Source: Marisa cornuarietis (taxonomy: Eukaryota > Mollusca > Gastropoda > Architaenioglossa > Ampullariidae). From it: a stretch of 64,000 bases of DNA. A model generated the notes under the pieces. The model saw only the letters and a list, made by a program, of their open reading frames with translations, was not told where the DNA came from and ran no database searches. A program made the translations under genes and the position numbers. Shown here in pieces: positions 35,941-48,081 of the stretch. Positions within the stretch are counted from its first letter, which is position 1; each line of letters begins with the position of its first letter. The stretch lies in the NCBI GenBank assembly GCA_004794655.1, contig SMMW01000627.1, positions 3,545,501-3,609,500 on the forward strand, written 5' to 3'.

Positions 35941-37421
35941 CTGTAAAATCAAGTTAATTTCTCCAATATCAGAGGTTTTAAAGGCAGTGAAATTTCATAT
36001 ATGAATGATTCGGTGCAAACAATATCTCTTGTAAACAATACAAAAATTGATCTTTATAAACAGTTGGTGTTCCACATAAGTGACTTCCTCAACCACAAAA
36101 TTTTGTTAATAAAGTACATTACCTGTTTAAAGATAAAATATGTGCTCCTTAAAATTCAAACACTGCAAATAAAACTCTGATATCTTAAACACAGAAAGAA
36201 GGAAGAGAGCCAAGCATTTAAAAAAAACAAAAAATGGGGCAACTAACTGAATAATAATACAGAGGGCCTTAAAGTTTATGGCAAGAGGAAAGTTTTGTAA
36301 TGGTCTATAGCTATATACCGACTTACTTTGCTTTCATGACATGGCTAGTCCAAACTTGCAGTGTATATTACCAAAATTAGCAAACTGAATTTATCTTCAT
36401 TATTTTAGTATCGGTTAGAATACATATCCCATGGCTTTTTATGATAAAACTTCAAAACATGGACATACTTAACTGATATTATTTGTAAATAAGGCCAGAA
36501 ATAACTTTCCTGTAGACTATGAATACTTTAAAAAGATCTTCCCCATCTTATAAAATGCCATAAAGGTTCTGCATGAGGTTTTGATATTTCCCCATGACCT
36601 AAAGGGCAATTAAGTGAACTGCAAATTCTAATTAAAATCACCCATATTTGAAGCAAGCCCAATACTTTCTGATCTGAACTGTTCCCACAAGGATGACAAT
36701 TACAAAAATGTAATGACTTCCTGATGGAGCAGGAAATTACAGAATGTGTAGTGTTGAGGCTACTGGCTTTTATTATAATTGTTTCTCAATTATACCTTTA
36801 GATTTTCACCGACTATGATTCAAACTTTTGGTGAAATCTCCTCTCCTTTCATGTTCTACCTACTCTCACTTAGAACATAGGTTTGAGTATAGACAAGCAT
36901 TTATGTGGACATAAATGTGTATCTTCATAAGTTTGTGCTCACACACACATACTCTTTCTTTCTCATTGATGCCATTTTTCTAGGGAATAAAACACAGGTT
37001 TCCACAAGGAAAATTGACATTTGACACCCTTGAAAAATGTTAAACCAAAAGTGTTTATACTGTCACCTAAAATAGCTAAATTTCCAAATATGGTGACACA
37101 ATGTGGAAATATAAAGATAATTATAAGGTATTCAACTGGCTACCTTTCTTTGACTTGTTAACAGATTTGTCTTGTAAATATAGCCATGCATTTCTCAGTT
37201 CTCACAGCAAATAAAACAACTGTCTGACAGGGGTAAATTGTTTTATTAGCATAAAGCCTGTTCCTGAGACAGGTGACAACTGCCCCTTCGAAAAATACAC
37301 TATTTCCTCCTTTAAATTGTCTACTGATACAGTAAGCATGGAGGGAAAGAAAAAGTCCTCTCATGTGAAGACAACTTTGGTTCCTGGTTCATACCCAGAA
37401 GTAACTTAACTAAAAATGTTC

Positions 37422-37690
37422 CAGGGGCCAGTTGCACAACACGTTTCTAACCTTAAAACCGATCTAAAGAAGCAAAATCTCTTCTTAGCCATTCTGATGC
37501 ATTGCAGAAAAACATACAAAAAATTGTACTGACAGGACGGAAAGTCAGACTTAAACAACTTTATCTTACTTAAAGCAGTTTTAGTTTTAAAAATTCTAAA
37601 ATTGTGGTGAGCATTTTAAACTAATTATATAAAAAGCGTTAAGGCCTAAAAGTGTTTAAAATTAGAAATGTGTTGTGCAACGGGCCCCAG
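37422..37690. mobile_element. MITE with GGGGCC-GTTGCACAACAC terminal repeats
   Basis: The left end CAGGGGCCAGTTGCACAACA pairs with the inverted right end CTGGGGCCCGTTGCACAACA, and both continue into (G/A)TTTCTAA. It is about 269 bp long with an AT-rich interior and no coding content. It lies in the putative FNDC3 intron. The superfamily was not determined. Confidence 0.7.
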
Positions 37691-39819
37691 ACCTCTAGAC
37701 CTGCCCTACTTTCTTTTAAAAGCAACTTTGTTGTTTGGTGCCTCACATTAAAAAAAAACCAACTTACGTGTTTTAAGTGTTATTGACATATGGGGATTCA
37801 GCACTTCTAAAAAATACAATGGAAAAATGGCTATAAAAAGATCAGCAGATATGTTATTGTTTACTGTCTTTTAAAAAATTCTAAAGCACAGTGTTGACTC
37901 CCCCCCAGCCCCAATCACCAAAATGGGAAATTGTCACAAAATTCTTCTTCGATCCACAGTTTATGGAAAAAGAACATATGTTAAAACAACTTGAAACTAC
38001 TTTATGGCATGCTCCTGTCATTCAAAAGAGACAGGAACGATAGATATACCGCCTTAATACATTATCAACATTGAAATGGAATTATAAGATTTACTTATTC
38101 AGGAAATTCAAAATTGTAGGTGAGACAATCCCTGTGTTTGCTACTGATTAATGATTATATAAATGTAACCAAATCAACAACAAAAATGATAATTAGGGTG
38201 TGAAATACATGACTGAAATAAACTCAATATGAATAACTGAAACAAAATAGAATCCTCCCACGTTTCCAGCTGAACTCATAATTTCTGTGAAATTTTTTCA
38301 ATGCATGCATACAGTAACCTCTCACTCATATAAAAAACAAAGAACTGTTCAAAAATACCGCTATTCAGAGCAATCTTATTACCTGGAACCAGAAGCAGCA
38401 AGATAAAATGAACAGCATGATGTATGCCTCAACCTGCTTAAAGAACATAATGCACCTTCTCTAGTTTATCAGCCTAGTTTAGAGTCATCATCTGGCTGCC
38501 AAGCAGCCTAAACATCCCCACTGAGTAATGTTTAAAAAAAATCTTTCTTTGTTGCAAACATTCTGCTACCAATTAGAGGGTTTATTCTTTTCAGGGTTTC
38601 CAGTAACTGGCACCAGAAGACTGAGGTCACCAGACTGAGTGAAAGAATAAGAACAGCTGTGCAATAGTGCTGAAGAATGGGGACGATACAACACAAGCTA
38701 AATTGATTTCATTCAGGGTTTAAAAAAAAAAGAGAATTGAAGCCAAGTGAAAGTAGTGGGTATGTTTGTAAATGAAATGCTGGGCACTACCAGAAAGGAG
38801 CTTGGCCTGTCAAAAGTTAATGTGAGTTGGGTGGTATAATCTAAATGTAGCACAAGCAAATGGTGAGCTGGTGGGATGGGGGCTCTCAAAACTCTCCCCC
38901 TACCTACCTCACCCTGATACTGGAATGTTTTGGCTGGGAAAGGGTTGCTTGTAGTTAAGAATAGAAACTTAAAGCACAACTGACAACAGTGTTCAAAGCA
39001 ATGACATTCAGAAATGCTGGACAGAAATCAAAAGAATGCACAAAGACCACAGTGGGAAAGGGTCCCTAATCGCTCACTTATCAACTTCTTATTATTTATA
39101 TTAGGATTTCCATGGCATAAACTTCATACTGACACCCAATTTTACCACTGTTATCAAATCTAGGGATTTATATCACCATTCTGCTCAGTCATACTTGAAT
39201 GTCATTTGCTTTCATGAAAGACCCTCATTTTTAATTCAAATCAAACAATAGTGACATCCTGGGTAAAAATCCTGTTACAGGTATGAACCTGTGAAAGTGC
39301 CCAGATGGATGCTTTTTAATTTTTAGCACTTCACAGTAACGCCTTTGAATTATTTCTAAAAAAATTTGTAATTTTTTATTTGCAATTTTTTTTGAAAATA
39401 AATTTTGATCCCCAAGAAAGACATACCTCATCAGTCTTTAAAATCTCTACCTCCAAGAAATGGTTCCACCTACTCATTTCTAAAATACTTGTGAAACATT
39501 TCATGAGATTTCTCGTCTACTTAAAGGCATGTCAGTTTTACAACATTCCCACTCTTGCACAGCAACATGTATGACACTGAAATGGAATGAAGAGGCTTTA
39601 GTAAAACTTCATCTTTAATACTCTCTAATACTCTCTTTTTAATTTTGTGTCAGGATTACTATTGATAATTCAATGGATTTCATATTTACAGTGCAACAAA
39701 ACATGTTTTGCAAAGTCAACATAAAAAAATAATGTAAATACAAATCCAGTAGTACAAAAAAAACCAAGGGCCCATCAGCAATCTGACATAAATTGCTGTA
39801 AGGATCAGCAGACTTAGTT

Positions 39820-40115
39820 ATAATAAAAATTACATTTGTAGAGTGCATTTCCTTGTGTGGAGGTGAGCTCAATGTGCTGTGCACAGACTACTAATGAACT
39901 AACAACTATACGACTGAGAAACAAAAAAATACCAAATGGATGACACCGTGGCAAACATAACTAAAGTGCATCAACAAAGATGTAGAATTTGATGAAAGGA
40001 GAAAATGGAAGGTGGGTTTTTTTTCATTATGAAAGGTGTTTTATTTTTTTAAAAAAGAGATGGGACTTAAGGCTGGACTTGAAAGCAACAAGGACATTTG
40101 GGAGGTTTTAATCAA
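39820..40115 (+). repeat. Diverged copy of the dispersed repeat
   Basis: ATTACATTTGTAGAGTGCAT ... CAATGTGCTGTGCAC, then AAGAGATGGGACTTAAGGCTGGACTTGAAAG, follow the same order as the repeat at 53.4 kb. It is much mutated and lies in the putative FNDC3 intron. Confidence 0.4.
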
Positions 40116-40349
40116 AATAGTACTTAGTTACAATGCAAACTGAAGATTGATTTTTTTTGTAGAGATTTTTAAATATTTTTTCAAGTTTATCAAGGTTCTT
40201 AAAGGGTTCAATATACACATGAATTGAGGCAGAGCATTAGTGTTATGTCAATGTTACTGATGACCTGTACTACGAGCAATATTTGGGGAAGGGGGGGTTT
40301 GAGAGAACCTATGGGAATAATCTTACAGGTGGTGCTGAGTCACTAAAGG

Positions 40350-40537
40350 GATGGGGGAATTGGCATTTTACACAAAGCTAGCAACTAAGTCTATATCAGG
40401 GCAAGACAGCCAGCCTTGTAAACAGATGCCACATGCAGAAAAAGAACAGTGTGCAGAGACCAACGCTGGAACCAGGACAGCCAACCTTCACTGTAGTGGC
40501 GACAGGCACGATCCCTTGTGCCACTGGGCTGCCATAA
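40350..40537 (-). mobile_element. Second copy of the same SINE, opposite strand, 13-bp duplication
   Basis: The reverse complement matches the SINE at 40,956 across its body (GTGAAGG.TGGCTGTCCTGG, CACACTGTTCTTT, TGGCATCTG.TTACA). The tRNA-like head is more diverged. GAGTCACTAAAGG flanks it exactly at 40,337-40,349 and 40,538-40,550. Confidence 0.82.
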
Positions 40538-40955
40538 GAGTCACTAAAGGACAAGAAGTTGTGGACACATAACATAAACAATAAAAGTAGACAAAATAGA
40601 TCGCAGGTGCATGTAACAATTGCTTGGCTATTAATCTCCAAGAAACAATTTTCTAAATTTAAACTTTATTGTACAGCTTTACAATCAGCCACATTTACTC
40701 TAATCAACATCATCTAAGACTGGTTTCTATCCAAAACTTTTAAAAATTTCTTTGGTCTCATCTGTTTATAACTTGGAAAAAAAATTACACTTAAAACTGC
40801 ATAAAATTAACATTTTACTTTTTAATTCTAATGGCACTGTTCCAGTAGAGTATGTGATTATACTACTGTTGCTTTAGCTATTAAATAAGATTAAATAAAT
40901 ATGGATGATTTCTATGCCTTTTCTTATACTGCTCTTTCCTGTCCATAAATATGGG

Positions 40956-41149
40956 AGTGGTCTGGTGGCGCTATGGTTAGTGCCTATCACCAATGCAGTG
41001 AAGGCTGGCTGTCCTGGGTTCAGCTCTCGTCTCAAGCACACTGTTCTTTCTCTGCAAGTGGCATCTGCTTACAGGGCTGGCTGCCTTGCCGTGATATAGC
41101 CTTAGATGTTGGCTTGGCATAAAACACCTATTCCCTCCCCCCCTCCCCT
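40956..41149 (+). mobile_element. tRNA-derived SINE with 10-bp target-site duplication
   Basis: The SINE begins near GTCTGGTGGCGCTATGGTTA, where TGGCGCTATGG fits the pol III A box. GGTTCAGCTC at about 41,018-41,027 fits the B box, followed by a tRNA-unrelated body and a CCCTCCCC-rich tail. TAAATATGGG flanks it exactly at 40,946-40,955 and 41,150-41,159. Confidence 0.82.
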
Positions 41150-42139
41150 TAAATATGGGTGCAAAATCTAAGTACTGCAAATAAGTTTTATTATCATTTC
41201 TGATTTGGTTCTTCTAAAAACTACACCCAATCAAATCTAAGATTTCTTCTCTGTTCTTTTTCTACATTCCTTATTCAGAGAGAAAAAGTTTGAATTGAAA
41301 CAATTTTCAAAAAAACTAAATATACAGACACTATCCAAACCAATGTTTTAACAACTGAATCTAAATAACTCTTATCACTGTTATATAATCTCTGAGACAA
41401 TTACCAGTCATATATATGATGACCTGAAACTGAACATGTTTTTGTCCATGTAGTGTTTAAGGCTCTTCTACTGACATAATTCATGTCAAAAAGTAACCTT
41501 ACACACAAAATATAAACAATTCACAATGCTACATAAAGTACCTAAACAACTAGTAACCTCATATCCTGGCTGCTGGTTGGTTTTATGCTATTTTTAGTTA
41601 TTGTTGCACTTAGCATTGTATATATTTATACTGGGATTTCTGCGAATTCAATTTTTTTGTGATATTTGATTTGATTCCTAACTTTTCTTTTTGTACCAGT
41701 TTCAAAAATAAAACTATGAATAATTATACTTTCCTTCTGGGCATGTACATGCACTGACAGACCTATCGATGTTGCAATTATGGATTCAAGATTTTCAGGA
41801 TTTTGTGTATTTCAAAATTGTATTCAAGTTATACAAGAGACCAGAAGACAAGGAAGGAGATTTTATTTAAAAGTTAAAAAAATATGATAAATGCACACAT
41901 TTACTATCCAGACCAATTAAGTTTCAAATGTTGAGTACCAAATCAAAACATTATTTCCCTGGACTTTCCACTTGACACTAAACCTGTTGAAGAATTTATG
42001 TCCATGAATATACAATTTTATGTCAGAGAAAAATAATCCTTCAGACATAAGTCAAGCAAATAAATACAGCTAGTCATTGAAGAGCACTTCTCATTCTCTA
42101 ATGGACTGATAAAGTTGTCCCCACCTTTCCTACCAAATA

Positions 42140-42576
42140 CAGGCAGTCGTCAACTTACGACCGCATTTGGTTACGACAAACCGGTCTAACACGATCTGGT
42201 CATAAGTCGAACATGTTAAATTATCATATATTCATATTCTTTAAGCCATATGGTATTTTAGGAACATTTTCCTTGTTTGTTATTTCATTTTACATATAGG
42301 GTCATTATTTTTATTATCTGATTTGTCCTATTTTATTAACATTTTCTGTGCATTAATGTTCTAGCCACTTTTCTTAGTAGTGTACTGCTATTACTTTTCT
42401 AAAAGTTCGTATAAAAATTTAACCTTTTTTTTTAGTTAATTTTGTAATTTTATCTTTCTGTTTCTTTAAATTTTTCTTTGCTCCCTTGCCAATCATGGCC
42501 AGAGATACCAGGCATAGCTGTGGTCGTAAACTCGAACAGTCGTAAGTCACATAGGTCGTAAGTTGACGACTGCCTG
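42140..42576. mobile_element. Tc1/mariner- or pogo-like MITE with TA duplication
   Basis: The terminal inverted repeats begin CAGGCAGTCGTCAACTTACG on both sides and are identical for at least 23 bases. They are flanked by TA dinucleotides at 42,138-42,139 and 42,577-42,578, the target-site duplication of this superfamily. The AT-rich interior is about 390 bp with no transposase. It is inserted in the putative FNDC3 intron. Confidence 0.8.
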
Positions 42577-43214
42577 TATTGCTCATTATGTAATGCCACA
42601 AACTTACACCAGCAAACATTATTTTAAAAAGATATAGGCAAAATGCAGACAGTGAATAGGAAAAGTGTGAGACACACCAATGCCATAGTTATATACAAAG
42701 TCAGTATCTTTTGGATACTGCAAACTCTGCAGTGTTTTTAAGTATATTATCTGAATGTTTTAATGATATGTAGTACCATTCTGCACGTCGTGTGCACCTG
42801 GTGTACTTTGTGCATTATGTGTGTGTGTGTGTGTCGAATTTGTAAGATTTATTATAGTCAAAAGGTAACTTCGTAGCCTCCAGTTTGCATACTTTCAGGG
42901 TGTCCAAAGATTATTTACTTCTTTTCAGGAGATGGGGGAAAATGTGGTTATGTTTAAGGCCCATTATGCTGTAACATTGAAACAGCGTTTGCAAAATTAC
43001 AAAAAAGAGAGACATTCCACCTCTTCCATAAATTACAGCTTCTTCATATCACAAAATCAGCAGCCAATCACCTGGTCTGAAGGTCTAACCAAAAGTGAAG
43101 TCCTCAGCTTCATTCACCCAAAACACTCCATATGAGGAAAGTTTACAAGCTATTAATATCTTCCCTATTCTAAAATTAAACCCTATTTATCACCTTCCTG
43201 CAGCTCTTCAAAAA

Positions 43215-43560
43215 TGATTTTCGGCGATCGGAGGAGCCATAGGGCGTACCGGCAATGTATGACGTCACAAAAAGATCACGACGTGCGCCGCGCATGTCTA
43301 CCGGAGCCTTGATCGATATTTATGAATGAAGGGCCGGCGCGTGCACTGTTTCTATTGCGACACTCCACACACCGCCAACCAGCTTTGCGCGTTTCGCTTC
43401 TTCTGTGGGCGTAATCAGGTTCCGCTCTTTGAGAAATCGTCTACACCTAAAGCGCCAGCGTTGTGCTTGATGTGGCCAAGTGGGAGGGAGATGTAATTTG
43501 AAGACATGCCCTCTATTTTTGCATCGAACTTCCGTCATTATCATTACCGACTGTCAAAAC
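43215..43560. promoter_or_regulatory. Isolated CpG-rich island inside the CpG-poor domain
   Basis: About 350 bp are packed with CpG (for example GTGCGCCGCGC and GGGCCGGCGCG) while both flanks are nearly free of CpG. The island holds a perfect CRE TGACGTCA at 43,260-43,267 and a minus-strand TATA-like CATAAATA near 43,319-43,326. A 74-codon minus-strand frame at 43,320-43,544 has no recognisable domain. It may be an alternative promoter or enhancer, a small gene or exon, or a recent insertion. No terminal inverted repeats were found. Confidence 0.35.
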
Positions 43561-46299
43561 CATCTTCATTGCTGTAGTACTCCTGGTTCCCTTTTCTTAA
43601 AAATTGGTTAGAAAATTGACAAAAAATATAGAGAGATTGGTTTCAAGAAACTGTCTAGGAGCACATTATGGGCACTCTGGAGACCTTTTAATACAGCGTA
43701 AAGGTAGGCCATGGTGACTGCCACTGGAAGGGGATAGGGAGGGGATTTACGAAAGAAAAGTTCAGATCCAGTTAGCTGAGTGACTGTGACTATTATGCTT
43801 GGTTTATTTTTAACTTCAAACAAAAACAACTTCCAAACAACCCATCCGTTTTGACAATCATGTCATAGTATAAAATATAACTCAAAAAATGAATGACCCA
43901 TTAGAAGAAAATCAGAATGTTTCATAAAAAAACATAACATTAACCTATGTCACAATTTTTAAAAAAAATCATCAACCCTATGTGCGTTTGCATGCATACA
44001 CACACACACACACAGAGAATCAAAATATTCACCAACCTGTTTTTTTATGTTAATTTCTTGACTATTTGTAAAGTTATGTAAATTTATGTATTAGTTATAT
44101 GGCATGATTTATGTACCTTTAAGGCTGTTCTATTTGTAAAGGTTTACCATCAAAATAAAACCGATTTTCTTTTGACTGTAGCAACTTTACCAGTAGTACA
44201 CTGGATTTATATTTCAATATTATCTTCTCTAAGACCCATATCATTAATATCTTTCGACTGAGTGAAAGAGTACATAAATTTTGGTGAATGCAACTCGTAT
44301 TTAGCATCATTAAACTTCGATATCACTCAGATAAGGCTTTTCTCATTTATCAACATTTACCTTCTATGTTTAATTTTTCTTTCTCTCTGAAAGACAGGGT
44401 TTCAATAAAAAACAAATTTTCCGTGTGCACATTCTTAATATCAGTAACATATTTTTCTCCACAACCTAAACAAACTGTTGAGTAAATATTGCTCTTGGTC
44501 AATGGACCAACATCTGCATCATTATATACTTGAAATACTAAAAACAAAAATCACAAGTATATAAAGCTATGCCATTTCTAAAAAGCATAGCTCTGATTCA
44601 GAAACTTTACACTTGTTTATAAAATGAGGCAAATATCTGCACAATTTTTCTCAACTGACATATTCAGCTCATGCATAATATGCCTCATATTTCATATTTA
44701 AGTGCCACAAGCTCCTCACACTTGCAGTTCCTGCCGACAATCATGACATCCTTTTACCCGGGGCAAAAAATAGACCACTTTAATGTTTAGTATACCAAAG
44801 GAGGAGAGTGTGTTTATCAGGAGGCATATCCTTAGATAGCTATTATGGGTTTGAATCAACATTACCTGTATACAAACTGTCTGCAAAATATATATAGATA
44901 AAATGAATGATCAGTGGGAGTTTTTTAAAATATGGCAAATGTTCCATCTTTTACTTCATTTATGATTTACTACGAAAAATGCACTTTTACTATTTACTAT
45001 TCATTTTTTAAATCTTAATATTTCTAAGTAGGTTTCTTTAAATTGCTTTCCAGAGCTGAATAGTGTTTGTCATCATTTAAAATTTATAACATTACAACAT
45101 GTCTCCCCAGAAAGCTTTCAATTTGTCATTATGTCAGTGCACTTACACATACTGAGAAACAAGGAACTTTAAAACAAAATATAAAAGTTCATCATTTTCA
45201 GAACTACTTAAAGATTGACTCTTCAATTTTTTATGCACGTACCGTCTTCTTGATAAAATACATGCACTACATTTTGCTCCTTTGAGGACTCTGATGCTAT
45301 TAATAAAGAAAATCTGTCATGGCACTGAAAATGAGAGTGCAACCGTGTATTATAATGGTGTGAGATGGTTTAAGACAAGCTATACAAGTAACAGCCACTG
45401 ATGTCTGGGAAAATGTGGCATGAAGCCTAGTGACTACATCAACGAGAAATTTTCTAAAATAAAAATCTACCTGTTTATTCTGTTTATCAATTTAGTAACA
45501 GTACGTAATCCTTACTTCATAACAAATAAAAATCCAGCAAATCATCTGAACAGTTAATTTTCCTTTGTCTTACAAAACATTTAATATTTAATAATAATTA
45601 TAATACTACATGCCAAAACGAAAGTTTACAATAACTGGTTTATGATACACTCTTGCAAATGTGGAGGAATATGATATATGGATATTTTTACTCCATAAAA
45701 TGTCACCATACCTATAGTCATTTTCTGTAAGCTAAAAAAAAATATTTATTAGCATAATGTAAAAGTGTGCACATATATAAATTATAAAAGCAATTTAAGC
45801 TGATTGTGAACTTCCATATGGTACAACATTTCAAAAGACCTGGTTGAATTTACTAAATAAACGAAACAATGTATAACAAGTCATGTATTAGTATTAACCT
45901 GAGCAAAATAAATAAATTTAATACACTAGCCCATATCAATTACTTTTATCCCTTATGCTTTGTCATGCTTTTAAATGAATATTCTGAGAAATCACTCCTG
46001 AATACTGAAAATACAGACATACATAACGTGACTGATCAGCAAAAAAAGGAGGTTGGCTTGGATGGTGGAAAAAATTACTTCTTCTGAGATTTCTTTATTT
46101 TAAATTGTTAAATTACAAAAATTCTTGCTGAATCTGGTACTTACATGATCACCATAATGTCTCTTATGGTGCTGGACTTCAGACAGTTTACACAGAATGA
46201 AACATATGCTAAAGCCACTATCACTTTTGAAAGCACCGGCAAATCACAATATGCATGTAGACGGTGCTACCAAAAGTAATTATTAATCCTTATATGATA

Positions 46300-47600
46300 C
46301 ACATAGTGTCAACAAAATAGTTAAGTTGTATTGACGCTGGCTGAAATCGTGAAAAACCGGTGACACAACCTCCTCCTGATGTCAAACGACCCGACTCCGA
46401 CGCAAACTCAGCAACATACAGCATTACCTCGCCTACGCATCGCGTCCCACAGCTGGCTGGGCTACCCCGAATAGCTGTCAAGATTTAACACTGTTCGACT
46501 GTACCTACTGTTGCAGACGACAGTTTTCTGATCACGTTGTAGATGCGAACGCCTTAAAAGTTTATTCCTCCTGTTAAATTATGTTCAAGAACACGCACTC
46601 ATTGAGACAAATATTGATTTACCTGTTTCGAAACTAGCTGTAAACGAACGAATTGAAAGTGCAGACCGTTTGTCGTTGTCGCTAGCTAGCGCAGTAGCAG
46701 ACGAGTGGACGAACAGCTGTCACAAACGCACGCAGACGTCATAGCGAGAAGCGAATAACGCGTTCAGACTTTTCATTACATAAGTTTAAAAGGAATCATC
46801 TAAGAATAAGATTAATATTGATATGCTTAAACTTATGACAAGTCTATCTTTAAAAATTCACTTTCTTATCGAAGCTAATTACGTGCAATATGGTGCAAAA
46901 TACAGTCTTCAGAGCAACCACCACAGACAGTTTGTGCTTTCTTCAGACTCATAAGCGCACACATGAATAAAATGGACGAAAACGATAGAAGAAGAGGCTA
47001 CTGACTATATCTGTAATAACAATGCACGATAAGCTCATGTAAATGCGTGAAAGAGATTCAAAAGTTGAAATATTTCCATTACCTGCGAACTAATCCGCCA
47101 TGATGAATATTTTTAGAGGAAATTGGGCAAAGAATGTCGGGATACGTTGTGACAGTGCTACCCAGTCTGAAATTTTTAATGGGATTTTCCATCAGCTCTA
47201 GCTAAGGCTAAATGCACAAGCAGAATGGCTATTGGAGAAACATATTTGCTATTCTGAGTGGATCTACAACTTGAACGAACGGTATTTGGACTAACACGAA
47301 TAGTTTTTACTTAGGCGTTGCCGTTGTGGTCACGTGGTTTGACGTCATTTAATAGGATGGAGGGAATTTCCCTCGGAGAACTGTTTTGTGGCCAGAAGCA
47401 CTACAACTTTATATACTACTAACACTACAACGTCTTCTATATCAGGATGGCTCTCAAACGCACGCCATAGTGAAACTTATCTTTTTTTCTTTTTTTATTA
47501 CCTTTAAGATTAGACCTCGACGATTGCGAAGAAAGGGGAGGGATTTCCCACGCGGGCACGCCCCCTTTTTGTACTATTATTGTCTGTTGATACATGTGCT
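46300..47600 (-). promoter_or_regulatory. Candidate promoter and 5' exon region of the FNDC3-like gene
   Basis: CpG density jumps at about 46.3 kb, where the CpG-poor domain ends, as expected of an unmethylated promoter. The block contains a GTCACGTG E-box at 47,329-47,336, a perfect CRE TGACGTCA at 47,340-47,347 and an NF-kB-type GGGATTTCCC at 47,540-47,549, with a GC-rich stretch just after it. A minus-strand ATGGCGG (YY1-like core) lies at about 47,096-47,102. Minus-strand donors at 47,082 and 46,622 could end untranslated first exons. There is no clear TATA box. The assignment comes from position and motifs; the region could also serve a plus-strand transcript. Confidence 0.45.
47329..47347. 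promoter_or_regulatory. E-box and CRE pair
   Basis: GTCACGTG (USF/MITF/TFEB-type E-box) is followed three bases later by the perfect palindromic CRE TGACGTCA (CREB/ATF). Two full consensus sites this close within a CpG-rich block are unlikely to be random, although binding is not shown. Confidence 0.45.
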
Positions 47601-47977
47601 CGAGTTGTTATCAGTTAAATGCTGTCAGTGTAAGCCTGTGGCGTTGTTATCGTGGATACAATCTTTGTGGATATCCTGTTTCCCACATTCACCACTGAAA
47701 AGTAAAATGTTGCTTGTTTCAGGGTTTTCGACTGAACGCACTTTCATAAATATTGTTATTTGATTACCTTTAGTCTTGAATTCGTCGTTGTCTCTATGAC
47801 AAAGCTTGCCATAGGTTTCCTTCAAAGGCCGAGTTTTCACATTCTGATCAAAGAGCGATAAAACTGTTTAGAAAATTATTATTTTTCAAGTTCCTATATT
47901 CTGCTCAAGATGGTCTGTATAGTTGGAAGGCAGCTGATCGGGGTGGGTACCGACTGAAAACAGTCTACCAAAGTAGA

Positions 47978-48059
47978 GGATGATGATGGATGTGATTGCA
48001 GCAGTCGTTAAAGTGGCTGTGTTAGCTGTCGGTGGTGTTGATCCGCACGGATGCCAGAA
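47978..48059 (-). mobile_element. Probable 3' end of the older, interrupted LINE
   Basis: This is the flank on the 3' side of the nested LINE. On the minus strand it leads into a CATCCATCATCATCC tail at about 47,978-47,992, typical of this retrotransposon group. Joining it to the fragment at 51.2-51.9 kb is an inference from the duplicated target site. Confidence 0.4.
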
Positions 48060-48070
48060 CGGGGAAGTAT
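48060..48070 (+). repeat. Target-site duplication of nested LINE, left copy
   Basis: CGGGGAAGTAT, matching CGGGGAAGGAT at 51,206-51,216 in 10 of 11 bases. Confidence 0.7.
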
Positions 48071-48081
48071 CATCATCATCG

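Larger units (their letters stand above)
35941..46622 (-). other. Putative first intron of the FNDC3-like gene
   Basis: This AT-rich, CpG-poor stretch lies between the acceptor at 35,941 and candidate donors at 46,622 (CAG|GTAAAT) or 47,082 (CAG|GTAATG). No conserved coding sequence was seen. It hosts two SINEs (40.35-41.15 kb), two MITEs (37.4 and 42.1 kb), a dispersed repeat at 39.8 kb and a CpG-rich island at 43.2 kb. Intron status is inferred from the splice signals and the compositional boundary, without transcript evidence. Confidence 0.45.

Noticed and set aside
43320..43544. 74-codon minus-strand frame in the CpG island, considered as a small zinc-binding or THAP-like domain
   Set aside because: Only one cysteine is present and the spacing does not fit any such domain; the CpG richness explains the open frame.
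47386..47763. 125-codon plus-strand frame beside the candidate promoter
   Set aside because: Hydrophobic and arbitrary-looking, overlapping CpG-rich promoter sequence, with no recognisable domain.
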